This document shows positions 17,659 to 28,333 of a DNA stretch of 64,000 bases, one piece after another. The notes under the pieces are model-generated. The model saw only the letters and a list, made by a program, of their open reading frames with translations, ran no database searches and was not told where the DNA came from. The DNA is from Karstenula rhodostoma CBS 690.94 (taxonomy: Eukaryota > Ascomycota > Dothideomycetes > Pleosporales > Didymosphaeriaceae), in the NCBI GenBank assembly GCA_010093485.1, contig MU001499.1:434001-498000 (forward strand), read 5' to 3'. Made by a program: the position numbers and the translations under genes. Position 1 is the first letter of the stretch, and every line of letters begins with the position of its first letter.

Positions 17659-19560
17659 TTACAATGCTTGGCCGGGAATGGGCTTCCGGACCGGCATCTG
17701 CATAGGAGCGTCGGGGTTGACGGTGGGGTTCATGGGACTGGGGCCTGGCGGCGACTGCCGGCGGGCAATCTGGCTCGCCGAGTTGGCGCGCGGTCGGCCC
17801 ATCTGTGGTGGAGGAGCCATCTGAGGTCCTCCGCCATAAGGGCCAGGAGACATGGACCGAGGCTGGCCGGCGTAGGGGGCGTTGCTATTCGACCGGGCAC
17901 GTCCCTGGGGAGGTGGCATTTGACGAGGCCCGGGGCTCATCGAGCGAGGAGCCGGAGACATGCGACTGCCGGCGGGAGAGATCGCAGGGGGGTGAGGAGA
18001 CGAGCGTCCATTGTTGGCAGGCGAAAGAGGACGCGGCTGAGGAACACCTGCGTGGCCCATTGGAATTCCGTCAGGACCGTTCGGCCGCGGCCCTTGCATG
18101 CGAGGCGGTCCTGGAGGACCGTTGCGAGGTGGTCCTTGACGGGGCTTGACAGGGTGTTTGGAAAGGCATGTGCGGGGGACGACACCTTGCTGAGAGCGGT
18201 CCAGTCGGACACACAGAGCCCAGCCATCGTCATACTCATGAAGCATGCGTACCAATTGTCCTGCACGGAGTTCGAGTTCATCGCCCATGGAGGGCACAAA
18301 GTCGAGCTGAATACGGTGGACGTTGTTCGGAGCAGGAGGTGCACCACCAGCAGCAGCGACAGGCAGAGGTCCGGAGGGAGCAGGTCCCGGAGAAGCAGGA
18401 AGGTCATCAGTCCAGGCGGGGCTCGAGGGAACTTTATCAGTATTAACGGTGGGAGGTTTCGGTAGAGGAGCTGCAACAGGTGCTTTCTCCGCAGCTGCAA
18501 TGGCAGGAGCAGGGTTGCCGAACTCCGCGTTGAAGGTTTGAGGGGTAGCGGAAGCAGAAGCGCGGGGAGTCTCGATTGCCGCATTGTTGCTGAAGGGATC
18601 CTGCGGAGGGCTGTTCGAGGGTGCCTGTGGGTCACGGAAAGGATTGGCGGCGTTGGAAGCTCCGGGTCTCTCCCAAGGACCCCTTGGACTGGACGGTGAG
18701 GGCGAGCGGTTACCAGTGGCGGCGGCAGCTCCAGCAACGGCAGCACCAGCAGCGGCAGCACCAAGCAGATTGGCACCGCTCTTGCGGTTCGGGAATGCTG
18801 GGTCGAACTCAGTGACGGGTCGGAGGCTGAGGCGAGGCGCATTCGGCTGTGCCGTGGGCTCCTTTGCAACCGGCGGCGGAGGCATGCTGCGCATGGAGGT
18901 GGCCTTTTCGTTGTCCACTGACTGCTGGGCGGTAGCAACTCGCTCTCGCTTCTTGCGATGAGCGAAGAAGAGGATAGCACCGAGAAGAGCTCCGATACCG
19001 ACGAGAATTCCCAACACGAGGCCTGCCTTGGCGCCCCCAGACATGCCACTTGACGCGGCTTCGGCGGATGAACTGGCGGAGGCGGAGGCGGAGGCGGAAG
19101 CAGCCACGGATGTGACGCCAGCTACAACAGTGCCAATGAAGGAGGACGCGGTGACCTCGGGCGAAGAAGCGGTGTCAATCTTCAACGTTGAGTGCAGACT
19201 GGCATGGCTGCTGGCGTGTGAGGTCACTTCGGCGGTGCGGCTGCTGTGCTTGGCCGATGCAGTGGGTGTGGCTTTCTCAGTTTCTTCCTCTTCTGATGGT
19301 CTTGTGCGAACCGCAGGTGGCAGGAGAGTCCTCGTCAGCTGCACGGCGCCGCCGACGGCGCTCTTGGGGTTGTTCTCGGTCATGGTTTTCATGACTACGT
19401 GTTCAGTTGCCGCGAAGGTGTTAGGCATTGTCACGAACACAGTCTCCTCAACCGGGCCATCCTCTTCCTCCTCTTGAAAGAAATCATGGCGCTGGCGGCG
19501 CTCAAGGTGCCGCGCTCCATGCTGGTGCACCATGTTGGCAAATGCGGCGTTTCGATCCAA
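17659..19560 (-). CDS. Single-pass membrane protein with cytosolic SH3 domain
   Basis: A single exon of 633 residues. Residues 1-175 are Ser/Thr/Ala-rich without a classical signal peptide. One membrane helix follows at about 178-200 (GLVLGILVGIGALLGAILFF), stopped by the basic HRKKRER. A disordered region with PxxP motifs leads to an SH3 domain at about 414-470 (HRIQLDFVPSMGDELELRAG, YDDGWALCVRLD, QGVVPRTCL). The last 160 residues are Pro/Gly/Met-rich. The order helix then SH3 resembles fungal Fus1- or Sho1-like membrane adaptors used in polarity and signalling. The basic stop-transfer points the SH3 domain to the cytosol, with the Ser/Thr-rich part outside and likely O-mannosylated. A signal-less N-terminus would make it a reverse signal-anchor protein. 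Confidence 0.82.
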   Translation of the reverse strand: MDRNAAFANMVHQHGARHLERRQRHDFFQEEEEDGPVEETVFVTMPNTFAATEHVVMKTMTENNPKSAVGGAVQLTRTLLPPAVRTRPSEEEETEKATPTASAKHSSRTAEVTSHASSHASLHSTLKIDTASSPEVTASSFIGTVVAGVTSVAASASASASASSSAEAASSGMSGGAKAGLVLGILVGIGALLGAILFFAHRKKRERVATAQQSVDNEKATSMRSMPPPPVAKEPTAQPNAPRLSLRPVTEFDPAFPNRKSGANLLGAAAAGAAVAGAAAATGNRSPSPSSPRGPWERPGASNAANPFRDPQAPSNSPPQDPFSNNAAIETPRASASATPQTFNAEFGNPAPAIAAAEKAPVAAPLPKPPTVNTDKVPSSPAWTDDLPASPGPAPSGPLPVAAAGGAPPAPNNVHRIQLDFVPSMGDELELRAGQLVRMLHEYDDGWALCVRLDRSQQGVVPRTCLSKHPVKPRQGPPRNGPPGPPRMQGPRPNGPDGIPMGHAGVPQPRPLSPANNGRSSPHPPAISPAGSRMSPAPRSMSPGPRQMPPPQGRARSNSNAPYAGQPRSMSPGPYGGGPQMAPPPQMGRPRANSASQIARRQSPPGPSPMNPTVNPDAPMQMPVRKPIPGQAL

Positions 19561-20940
19561 TAGTAGTCGCTGACGGTCGTTTCCAAAGGGATTGTCTTGC
19601 TAGCAAACAAAGGTCGGGATCGAATCGGGAAGGCGCGCACGATTAGTGTATTATTGCGCAGTAGACGACGTACGTCGATATATACAGGCGCGGTTGGCGA
19701 GATTCCAGGGAGGCCGGTGACTTTGCGGAATGTGGCGGTCCAAGAGTTGCGGAATGTAGGCGTATGTACTGTGTGTATGCGCGGTGGGCGCAGATTAGGC
19801 ACTAGGCACTAAACATAAGGAGTGTGGGTATTAATGTAAAGAGTGTGCGAGGGCCGCGCTCGATGAACGAAGGGCGAACGACAGCCGGGTCGCGTGGTGT
19901 TGTGAGGAATAACGGGCCAGGCGGAGAGAGGCGGGAGGTGGTGAAAGAGCAAACGGAGAGGCGGCAGGGGAAAAGCAGCCTGAGAAATGCGGCCACGACG
20001 GCAGCCAGCAAGCGGCCAAACGAATCAGCGTCTTGTGGCCCGTGCCACCCCGCACATCAATCTCGCCATTCACGAAAGCCCAGGCACCAAACCGCTGCGA
20101 TTCGCCCAAACACCCAATTTCCCGCTCACCAGATTAGCCTTGCTATTTTAACCCCCGAATAGACCACGAACCCCCTGATCGCCTTGCCTGTGTTGCGCTC
20201 CACGCGCTGACGCTGGGGATACGCACGCCGAACGATATGGCAGCAATCTCTTCGTCCAACGTCGAGGCTGAGAGCCATGCAACGCTCACGTCGAGTGGTG
20301 TCTAACACGCGCACAACAGCCCAGCCGCACCCGAAGTCGCCCAGTCGGCACGGGCTCATGGACATGAGTGGCTGCCTCAGTCAGAGCAACGCCGCCTCTA
20401 ATTCCCGCGCCGCCATGCATGGGCGAGCGGCAAAGATCGTGTTCGCCCCCGACCACTTGGAACGGGTATCCGAGAAGGGTAGGCTGAGCGATGCTCGCAA
20501 TCTGGCTCATCCCGCTGGAATCGATAAGATGGCTGCGTCACAGTACAGACGGCTTCGATCCGGGGGCTACGGTATACGAGCATGGCGAAAGGATTCAGAG
20601 GGGCGTGCGCATTATGTCGAGAACCTGAAAGTGTGGGTGCGTACAGCTCGAAGCAACTCGGTACACTAAACTGTGCAGGGCTGCCCTGGTAAAACAGCAT
20701 TGGACGCCTGGATAGAACCTCGCATGACTGCCTCTCAGTGAACAGAATACAATAGCTTTGATATTTACTCTGGTAAACAAAAGATGCTAAACAGGCCGGC
20801 AACAAGTCCTCTGGAACTCGAGCCGTCAAATACCCACGACCTTCAATACCTCTGACTTACTATAGGCAGCCTTCAGACACTTGCGCGACGCATGTTTACT
20901 TGCACGACATACTGCAGCTCTTAAAAAACCTCGGCTTACC
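19561..20940. other. Intergenic region of about 1.4 kb, no gene supported
   Basis: Several frames of 60-140 codons overlap on both strands (for example plus 20277-20669). None resembles a known family and none has a convincing intron or start. The left part is the promoter of the SH3-protein gene. Confidence 0.4.
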
Positions 20941-22116
20941 TCATGCCCCGTTTTCACCGTTCACATTCAATGCAACCATACCATTCAAAAGTCCATGCTC
21001 TTTCAGCAGCTTGTTGTATCGCTCTTGTTTCACATCCAAGACTTGCCGCGCACCTTCCACACCTACAACGGGCATTTTCTTCAGTCCCTGGCTCTTCAGC
21101 TTGTTCGGCACAACGTTCGGATCCAGCAGCCCAACCTGCACCAGCACGCTGGCTTGGTCCCAATACATATGCTCACTGACCAATTTCCCGCCTCTCACTG
21201 CGACTATGCTGACCACTGCGATCTCGACGCGCTTGTTTGTCGGCGGCACCCCAGGCAATATCCAATCCACATCGTCCGAATGCGTGAAGCTCACCACCAT
21301 CTCATCCACCACGCGATCCACTCCCACCGTCCTACTCACAAGCCTAATCTCAAAGTCCTCCACCAAACTCGGAATGAAAAACTCGCGGTAAAACTCCTCC
21401 AGCTTCTTCCTCCCCACCCCGCCCTCCAGCGTCGGCACAATCGTAACGTGCGCGCTATTCTGACTCATCCCCTGCACCACGCCCATACTCCCCCTCTCAG
21501 GAACCTCCTCCTCATACTTCGCACTCCACGCAGCCTGCGCTACACCCTCAATGTCAGCCTCCGTCTTGAACGCCTTCCGCACGCACGCCAGCGCACGACT
21601 AAACGCCAGCTCCGCCTCGACACGCTCATACGTCGTCGCGTCCGGCTCCGCGAACCCAATCTTGCTCTTCTCATAGCGATACAGCTGCCAATCGCACATG
21701 TCAGGCCGGGGACTCTTCTGCTGCCCCGACACATGGACCTGCACGCGCAGCATGGTCGGGAACTTAAAGCCCGCACTGGGCAGCACGCCCGGGTAGAAGG
21801 CGAGCACGGCGCAGCATCGCGGGAGGGGTTTCTGCGCGGTCCTGAGCACGGCGGTAGCAGCGTCGCCGTAAGCGAGGATGGCGTAGGTCTCGCCGAGGGC
21901 GAGGTCTTTGTGCAGGTTCTTGAGGGTCGCGATGTAGGCGGCTTGTTGGGCGGCGTGGAAGGGGAGGTACGTCGTTTCGAAGCCTTCGGCTTGCCAGGCG
22001 AGCAGCGTGGACTCGGGGGCGTGCGCGCTCGTGGAGGTGATGTACAGGCGGGGCGGGCGGGAGTTGAAGGACAGGAAGCCCGTGGTTGTGCCGGTTGTCG
22101 AGGCCTTTGTCGACAT
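20941..22116 (-). CDS. Dienelactone hydrolase / SnoaL-like fusion protein
   Basis: A single exon of 391 residues. The N-terminal half resembles the dienelactone hydrolase branch of alpha/beta hydrolases: RLYITSTSAHAPESTLLAWQ, YAILAYGDAATAVLR, CCAVLAFYPG. The nucleophile position reads AYGDAA, with no Cys or Ser, so hydrolase activity is doubtful. The C-terminal half (about 225-350) looks like a SnoaL/NTF2-like fold: EEFYREFFIPSLVEDFEIRL, VDRVVDEMVVSFTHSDDVDW, KRVEIAVVSIVAVRGGKLVS and YWDQASVLVQVGLLD. Fungal genomes contain similar two-domain proteins labelled carboxymethylenebutenolidase; their substrate is not known to me. The protein probably acts in the cytosol, since no targeting signal is seen. 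Confidence 0.8.
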   Translation of the reverse strand: MSTKASTTGTTTGFLSFNSRPPRLYITSTSAHAPESTLLAWQAEGFETTYLPFHAAQQAAYIATLKNLHKDLALGETYAILAYGDAATAVLRTAQKPLPRCCAVLAFYPGVLPSAGFKFPTMLRVQVHVSGQQKSPRPDMCDWQLYRYEKSKIGFAEPDATTYERVEAELAFSRALACVRKAFKTEADIEGVAQAAWSAKYEEEVPERGSMGVVQGMSQNSAHVTIVPTLEGGVGRKKLEEFYREFFIPSLVEDFEIRLVSRTVGVDRVVDEMVVSFTHSDDVDWILPGVPPTNKRVEIAVVSIVAVRGGKLVSEHMYWDQASVLVQVGLLDPNVVPNKLKSQGLKKMPVVGVEGARQVLDVKQERYNKLLKEHGLLNGMVALNVNGENGA

Positions 22117-22588
22117 CGTAGATGTACGGTTTGTTTAGATGGAAAGAAGTTGGCTATATCTACCGACTGCAGAACAATTGCGTCGTCGTCGCCCGTCTGG
22201 CCCAGGCCTCAGCGGCAGCAGTATCGAAGTCGCAAATACATGACGCGCGAGGCTCGGGCAAGCACGCGCTTATATCCCATCCTTGTCTCAGTCACGCGGT
22301 CTCCGCATCCAAGTTTCACAGGGACCCGCGCATGCAGCTTCACGCAAACATCCGACGCCATGGACGGTGACATCATCTTGTGGGCTCGCGGACAAATCGG
22401 GCTTGTTTTCCTCCTCCGCCATTGGGAGCTAAGCCTGTCATCCGCTCGCTTCCGGCGCGACCCCACAGTGACAACTCTTAGCCGCGCACGGAGGGATCCT
22501 GGAAACTGCGTCCACGATTTGCCATCGTCTACATTTGCTTGTATATATATAATAGTTTTTATCTCAAAGTCATTCAACGCAACTCAAA
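22117..22588. other. Spacer between DLH gene and tRNA, with TATA-like box
   Basis: No gene is seen. A TATA-rich word (GTATATATATAATAG, 22541-22555) lies about 35-48 bp upstream of the tRNA, a usual place for a TATA element of RNA polymerase III genes. Confidence 0.45.
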
Positions 22589-22672
22589 GCCCGCTTGGCT
22601 CAGTGGTAGAGCGTATCACTAGTAGCCGACAAGCAAATGATAAGGTCATCAGTTCGATTCTGATAGTGGGCA
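22589..22672 (+). tRNA. tRNA-Thr (anticodon AGU) with a 12-nt intron
   Basis: The acceptor stem GCCCGCT (22589-22595) pairs with AGTGGGC (22665-22671, one G-T pair), and A22672 is the discriminator. The D-arm is GGCTCAGTGGTAGAGC. The anticodon stem TATCA (22614-22618) pairs with TGATA (22638-22642). The loop is CT-AGT-A (22619-22624), then a 12-nt intron GCCGACAAGCAA (22625-22636), then A. The intron lies one base 3' of the anticodon, the standard place for nuclear tRNA introns. The T-arm is ATCAG-TTCGATT-CTGAT. The encoded CCA is absent, as expected in eukaryotes. The anticodon AGT would be read as IGU after A34-to-inosine editing. Confidence 0.93.
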
Positions 22673-22686
22673 GGCTTGAAAGTTGC

Positions 22687-22691
22687 TTTTT
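22687..22691 (+). terminator. RNA polymerase III terminator (T5)
   Basis: A run of five T residues begins 15 nt after the mature 3' end of the tRNA, matching a normal polymerase III stop signal. Confidence 0.7.
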
Positions 22692-23604
22692 GCATCCTGG
22701 ACGGGGTGACAGACAACCTTTGTCATTTTTTCCACCACCCAGCGAGCGCGCCTTAACTTTTATTCCGAATTTGCTCCTGAGGGAAGAGAGGTGGTGGTCT
22801 GTTCTGTATCACATATGTCAAAAAGGATGGGAGACACAAAATCAACTTCAATTAGCCGCTGAGAGAAAGAAAGGTGGGAGGGAAGTTATCGTAGCGTTCC
22901 CTGGAGATACCAAACAAAACAAAACATCCTCTTTTCCTTGCATTTGTTTGCTGGATTGCAGAGGGAGGGAGGGATGTAGATGCATCCGAGTTGGTCTATT
23001 CGCATCTAATGTCGGCCATGGGGAATGATTCCTCAACTCCCTTTCGTATGCCCTGGGTTGAACCATTCACAAGGAGAAGACGCGCAACCTGTTCCAATTG
23101 GATTACCTACTTTTTACGCTGCTTCCATGCTTCAACTTGCTATTGAGACGCAGACGCTCTGCCTTCCGTGGATGTAACAACATCCCGGGTCGCTCTGTCT
23201 TCCAAGTTCTGAGCTGTTACTAAGCCGCGAATGTATAGTATCTCATCAGTTGCAACGGAGAATCCAACGTATAAGGTCTTGCGGCCGGCGTCGGCAAAGC
23301 GAGTAAGTTAACTAAGAATTGTAACGATGATTGCGTGCGCTGTTGTTGGGAAGATGAGTTGCGCGTTTGTGACGGGTCGCGCCTGGAGTTGATGATGATG
23401 GCGAGGAGGCGCGTGTAGGATGCTGCGCTGGTGACGAGGTTGGTGCTGAGGGGGTATGCGTGGTATTGCCCCGTAGGTATGCCTCTGCTCTACTAACTTT
23501 CCCCAAAACTATTAGACTACTTTAGGCTATCAGGCACTCAGCTCTGCTTATTGTGTGCACATGCTGTTCAGTATGTGCAACTCCAATATCACCAACCAAA
23601 TTAC
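22692..23604. other. Intergenic region, nothing supported
   Basis: No gene or repeat of note. It lies between the tRNA and the 3' end of the monooxygenase gene. Confidence 0.4.
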
Positions 23605-25251
23605 TCACTCCCCATTACTCTTTCCGCCAATCCACCTCGCCTCCCCACCCTTCACATCATCCCACACATTGCTCATCCCCATCCCATTCCTCACCCTATC
23701 CTCGTTCTCCACCACCTTCAGCGGCAAATCCTTCCCGATCCCACACAGCACAAACAGCGCCCACTTCCAGCGAAACGGGTTAATCGCAATGGTGAAGACG
23801 AACCAGTATATCAGCTCGCTGTACGTGAAGAACTCGAATGCGCCGCCGGGTGCCTTCGATTTGATGAACCGCGTCATGTCGATCCAGCGCTTCATCCACG
23901 CCGTGCGCGGTCGCGCGAGTGGGTCGACCAGGTACATCAGCAGGAAGCGCGTGTAAATGCCGATGTGGTAGTTTCCGACAGTGCCAATGGCGTTGACGTA
24001 CGTGCAGTTGTTGCAGCATAATTCTGGATAGTCCGGCGGAAAGACCTGCAGGTACCAATTCGGCGGGGCGTAGGGGTCTGCGAAGACTTCGCTAGGTAGG
24101 AAGTTGAGCGTGGGCCGCTTGTAGCCCGTCGCCATGATGACGATGTCGGCTTCGATGAGCTTTTCTGTGCCGGGCCCGTTCTTAGGCACGCCTTGGCTGC
24201 GTTTGTTGAAGTTGATGCCGCGCCCGGACGTATCGTAGCCGAGGATGTCGCCGCGGAGCCAGGACGCTTTGCCGCTACGAACGAGATCGAGGACGTCGTC
24301 GTTGACCATGGGGGTCTCTGTGAAGAGGCCTTTGCCACTGTTGCGCGGGGGCGAGATGTCATAGAGGTCGCGGTAGAAGAAGAGGCGAAGGATGTTCTCA
24401 GGAATCCAGGAGAAGATTGTTTCGCTGCCGAGGACATTCATGGCGAGGAGCCCGTTGATGAGCGGGTTGCGCGGAATTATCCATTTTTCACTGCGCGCGA
24501 GGACGTACGAGTGGGCTGCTTCGGATTGGGCGACGAATTCGAGGGCTTCAACGGCGGAGGCGCCCCCGCCGATGATGGCGACGGTCTTGCCCTTCGCGGA
24601 TTTGCCGTCGAGCTGCGAGGAGTGCCAAATTTCGCCCTTGAAGTGTTCCTGGCCTGGTAGCGTAGGCATCTTCGCGTCGCCGCATGTTCCAACTGCGGCT
24701 ATGATGCCGTCAAAGCGACCGAGGGAGGGATCGTTCAAGATCCACCGGCCGTGCGGATCTTTGTATACTTTTTCGATCCGCGTGTTAAAGGTAGTCTTGT
24801 CTTCGAGACCGTAGCGGTGCCAGAGATCTGTGATTTGCGAGACGATCTGTTTTCGGTCCGGGTAGCCTTTTTTCCATTGGACACTGGGATGAAATCTGTA
24901 CATGAGGCTGTGGATCTGCAATCCTGATGTGTTGTTGACTCTCTATAGAAAGATTAGCCTTACGATCATGGTGATAGTAGATGAGTGAATGTTTACACTC
25001 CAAATTCCACCCAGATTGTCCTTCGGCCCTGCTTCGAATATGCGGCAATCAAAGCCATGCCCTACAATATGGGACGCGGCGGATACGCCGGTGAGACCAG
25101 CTCCAATGACAGCGATCTTGGGTCTCTTCAATTCTGCTTGCGGTGGAGGTGGCGTTGGTGATAGAACCTTGTCTAGAGCCCATTGGATAAGCTGGTAGAG
25201 GAAGAGTATAGGACTCTGGATGAGATACTGGAGAAAACTTCGGAGCCCCAT
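23605..25251 (-). CDS. Flavin-containing monooxygenase
   Basis: Two exons, 25251-24997 and 24942-23605, joined over a 54-nt intron (GTAAAC..CTATAG), give 530 residues. The N-terminal MGLRSFLQYLIQSPILFLYQ is hydrophobic and may anchor the enzyme in the endoplasmic reticulum. The FAD-binding motif is IGAGLTG (about 48-54), followed by FEAGPKDNLGGIW. The NADPH-binding motif is IIGGGASAVEAL, and the ATGYKRP motif typical of this class lies about two thirds along. FMO enzymes insert one oxygen atom into nitrogen or sulfur centres or act as Baeyer-Villiger enzymes. The exact FxGxxxHxxxW/Y motif is present only loosely (GQEHFKGEIWHSS). The substrate cannot be read. No biosynthetic cluster surrounds it. 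Confidence 0.9.
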
Positions 25252-26014
25252 TGTGGCCGATGGAGGGCGTGGGCTCGTATGATTTGGGAGGGAAATCTAA
25301 CAGTGAGAAACCACTGAAACGTGCCTCGCAGCAGCGGAATGCGTCCATTTTCAAGTTGTGTTGTTGCAGGTGGACCCGCACTGATGTAATGGGCACGTCT
25401 GGCATGTGAAAGGCGCTGACTTGGGTCTGCCCTGGCGATCAGCGATCCGACGCGCCCGTTACGCTAGTCAAACAAGCTCCGGGTGGGGCTTAAATGCACG
25501 CGCTAATTCGGCCTACGTCAACTCAAGGCCTGCGTGCAAACGCCACGCAGGTGTAGAACCGTTCCTGTTGCTTCGGGTCACTTTACTCCTCCCGCAACTG
25601 CTGCATCTAGTAGACCATCCACGGCAAGCAGAGGCAGCAAGCGCATCGAAGTCCCATACATAATGTCTTTACAACCAAGTAGGTGCACATCGGTGTTCTA
25701 CCCTACACCACTCGCTCTACGCTTTCCAAACATGTGGCACACCGAACGATGACGGGTTTTGATGTATTAAGTATTTACTACGGAGGAGAAAACGAGCTTG
25801 CAAAGTAGATATTCGGAGATCAAGTTAATTGATCAGTAACATATGGAAAGTAGCTGTAAGAGCCAAATAGGTATGAGCGTTCGGCTCAACATTAGCCCGC
25901 TCCTATGATCCTTCAGATCTGGGTTTATACATGGCAGATTCCCTGCGAAAACGATGATAAATATGTACACAATGAAATTTATGGTCGCAAACTTGCCCTG
26001 CAAGAGCCGAAGAA
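25252..26014. other. Intergenic region, nothing supported
   Basis: Promoter side of the monooxygenase and 3' side of the next gene. AT-rich from about 25740 to 25990 without recognisable structure. Confidence 0.4.
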
Positions 26015-28333
26015 CTATCGTCTCCTGGTAGAGGTTGCCTTCTTTGTAGAGGTGGCTTTCTTAGTGCTAGTAGGTTTCGCGGTTGTAGTAGCCTTTTTAG
26101 TGCTAGTAAGCTTTGCAGTTGAGGTGGCCTTCTTAGTGCTAGTAGGCTTCGTAGTTGAAGTGACCTTTTTGGTAGAACTAGCCTTAGCAGTAGAAGTAGG
26201 CATAGCAATGGTCTTCAGAGTAGTCGTTGCGGTAGAAGTAGGCTTAGCACTGGTCTTCAGAGTTGTTTTGGCGGTAGATGAATTCGGCTTGGTAGAAGAA
26301 GAAGAAATCTTGGCGGTGCTGATGGCCCGGGTGCTGCTAGAAGAGGCTCTTGTCGAAGTAGACACTCTGGTCGAGGTGGCGCTGCTGCTGGACACCTTGC
26401 TGGTGCTGGCGGCTATGCTACTCGAGCTCGAGCTTGATGAGCTCGCGGCTGCACTGGTCGAACTTTTCACGGAGGAGCTGGGAATGACTCTTGCTTTGCC
26501 ATGGTTGCCACCAGACATACCATTGGCATCGCTATTCATACCGTTGCCTGTAGCTCCACCACTGCTTCCAGTGCCTAGATTGGATTCCTCATTGTTGTCT
26601 GTGCCATCGTTGACATAGCCAATGCAGCCTTCGAAGATGGGCTCGCTCTTCTGGGGCTCGATGAGATCGATATCCCATGAGCCAATAAGGTCTGCCTCTA
26701 GGACAGCCTGGAGAGTGTTTTCGAAATGGATGTTCCAAGCAATCCCGTAGCAGCCGCCATTGATGTCGTACTCGATTTCGCCGTCCTTGGTGACTTCAGC
26801 GGACACCTCGAAAAATCCTTCGAGGACAACGGAGGGCGTGTCCACAACGGCAGCGTCGGCCTGCCAAAAGCCATCGAAGATATCGACACCAATGCCCAAC
26901 TTGATAGGCAGGCCCAACGAAGCTTCCATCGACAGCTCACCGTTGGCCTCAGCCTTGTGGACGAATTTGGGAACAAGGCCATTGGTATGGCTGTTCTTGG
27001 AGTCAAGCAAGTCGAGCATGATGTCGATGTTGTCCCACTCAATGCCAGCGCCGATGAGTAGTTCGCCCGTCGCTCCGATTTCGACTTTAGCTTCCACTCC
27101 CAAGCTGATGAAAGGCCCAACATCAACGAACCCAGCGATGACGAAACCACCGAGGGGGATTCGGGCCAGCTCTTTCTCCCACTCCTTCTCGTACTTGACG
27201 AAGGCCTCCATGCCGAGGTAGAGTCCGGCCTTGAACGTCGCATCAAACCCACACTGGACCGTATCGATTTCGAAGAAGGGCGGGAAAATCGTGACCCCTC
27301 CACTCATTTCTCCCCAGATGTTAGCCGAACCGCCAAAGCCACATTCGACGCAGTAAAGGGCGAGACCATAGTCGAGTTCGCGCTTGTCAAGGTCGGTAAT
27401 GTTCGATCGCTTGTGGTGGCCACTGTCGCTTGCAACCTCGCCCTTCTTGTAGGATTCGTCCTCCTCGCCACCTTCTTTGCCCCATTTCCAGAGAAGCGCA
27501 GCTTTTTCCCACGGGGCGTCTTCCTCTTCACCCAGAAGGTCACTCAGATACGCGGACCATTCAATCGAATAATCCGCATATGCACGCCTGTGGAGGGGAT
27601 GCGGTTCGAACATCTGCTCCAGGTTAGCTTATACAACACTCCAGCGTCGAGGAAGTAAGCTTACGGATCTCTTATCGACTGAGCGTCGTAGGTCGTAAGT
27701 ACCGATGTCGCCCCACCGCATGTTGAAGTTTTGTGTGACATTCCTGTAGGTAGCCGAGCCTCCTACTGCACTGAAAGTGCTGTCGCTGTCGGAGAAGCTC
27801 ATGGATTTCGTAAGGAAGAAATCGTTGGCTTTGTACATACCACATCCATCAGCAGCCGTGATGAAGACGATGTGACGAGCTCCCTTCCATGCCTTCTTGA
27901 CGTAGGTGTATGCAACCTTGGTCAACGTGGCCGTGAGGGTACCCGAGGAGCAAGAGACTCCAGAGACATAGGCGGATTGATCGAGTGGCACGGAAGGGTA
28001 CTGGAAAGTGATATTTGCTTGGGACAAGACACCGCTGTCGCGCTTTAGCGCGCGCTTTGAGTTGGAGCTGTTGGTCGAGCCCGCCCATGCTAGGGTGGCA
28101 GCGGTGTCTAGGGCGAGGATAGAAAAGTCCATAGGGTCGACATCAGGAGGGAGAATTGGCTCCAGGCTTGCAGTCGTGCCATCGGTACTTGAGGATGTTG
28201 CGTCTACCTCAGCGACATCACGACTGCTGTGACGAGATGAGGTGAAGCTCGGTGCGGCATTGGAGACACCACACAGGAGAAGCGCGGGGAGTGCAAAAGA
28301 TGCAAGCTCTTTGGTGAAGAACATGCTGGACAA
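26015..28333 (-). CDS. Large secreted protein with Ser/Thr-rich repeat tail
   Basis: Two exons, 28333-27665 and 27613-26015, joined over a 51-nt intron (GTAAGCTTAC..GGAGCAG, branch site GCTAAC), give about 755 residues. Met4 (MFFTKELASFALPALLLCG) starts a good signal peptide. The first half contains WKGARHIVFITAADGCGMYK, a pattern seen in the N-terminal domain of large fungal secreted proteins (possibly the DUF7029/DUF7223 pair; from memory). A second domain spans about residues 300-560 with paired cysteines (YCVECGFGGSAN, VQCGFD, GGCYGIAWN). The last 170 residues are Ser/Thr/Lys-rich with a 12-residue repeat of the form TSTKKATSTAKP. This tail is likely O-glycosylated and may tie the protein to the wall. 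No GPI signal is present. Function unknown. Confidence 0.8.
26020..26170 (-). repeat. 36-bp tandem repeats coding for TSTKKATST-AKP units
   Basis: Three to four imperfect copies of a 36-bp unit encode the end of the secreted protein. A related Thr/Lys-rich block lies just upstream in the coding strand. The repeats stay in frame, so unit number can vary without breaking the gene. Confidence 0.6.

Noticed and set aside
17668..18465. A 265-codon plus-strand frame opposite the SH3-protein gene
   Set aside because: It is antisense, Arg/Gly-rich and without similarity.
20277..20669. A 130-codon plus-strand frame in the 19.6-20.9 kb spacer
   Set aside because: No family resemblance, no good start context and overlapping frames on the other strand.
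20881..23028. A 715-codon plus-strand open frame
   Set aside because: It runs antisense through the whole DLH-SnoaL gene and across the tRNA; its sequence is His/Arg/Leu-rich with no domain, so it is a shadow of GC-rich coding DNA.
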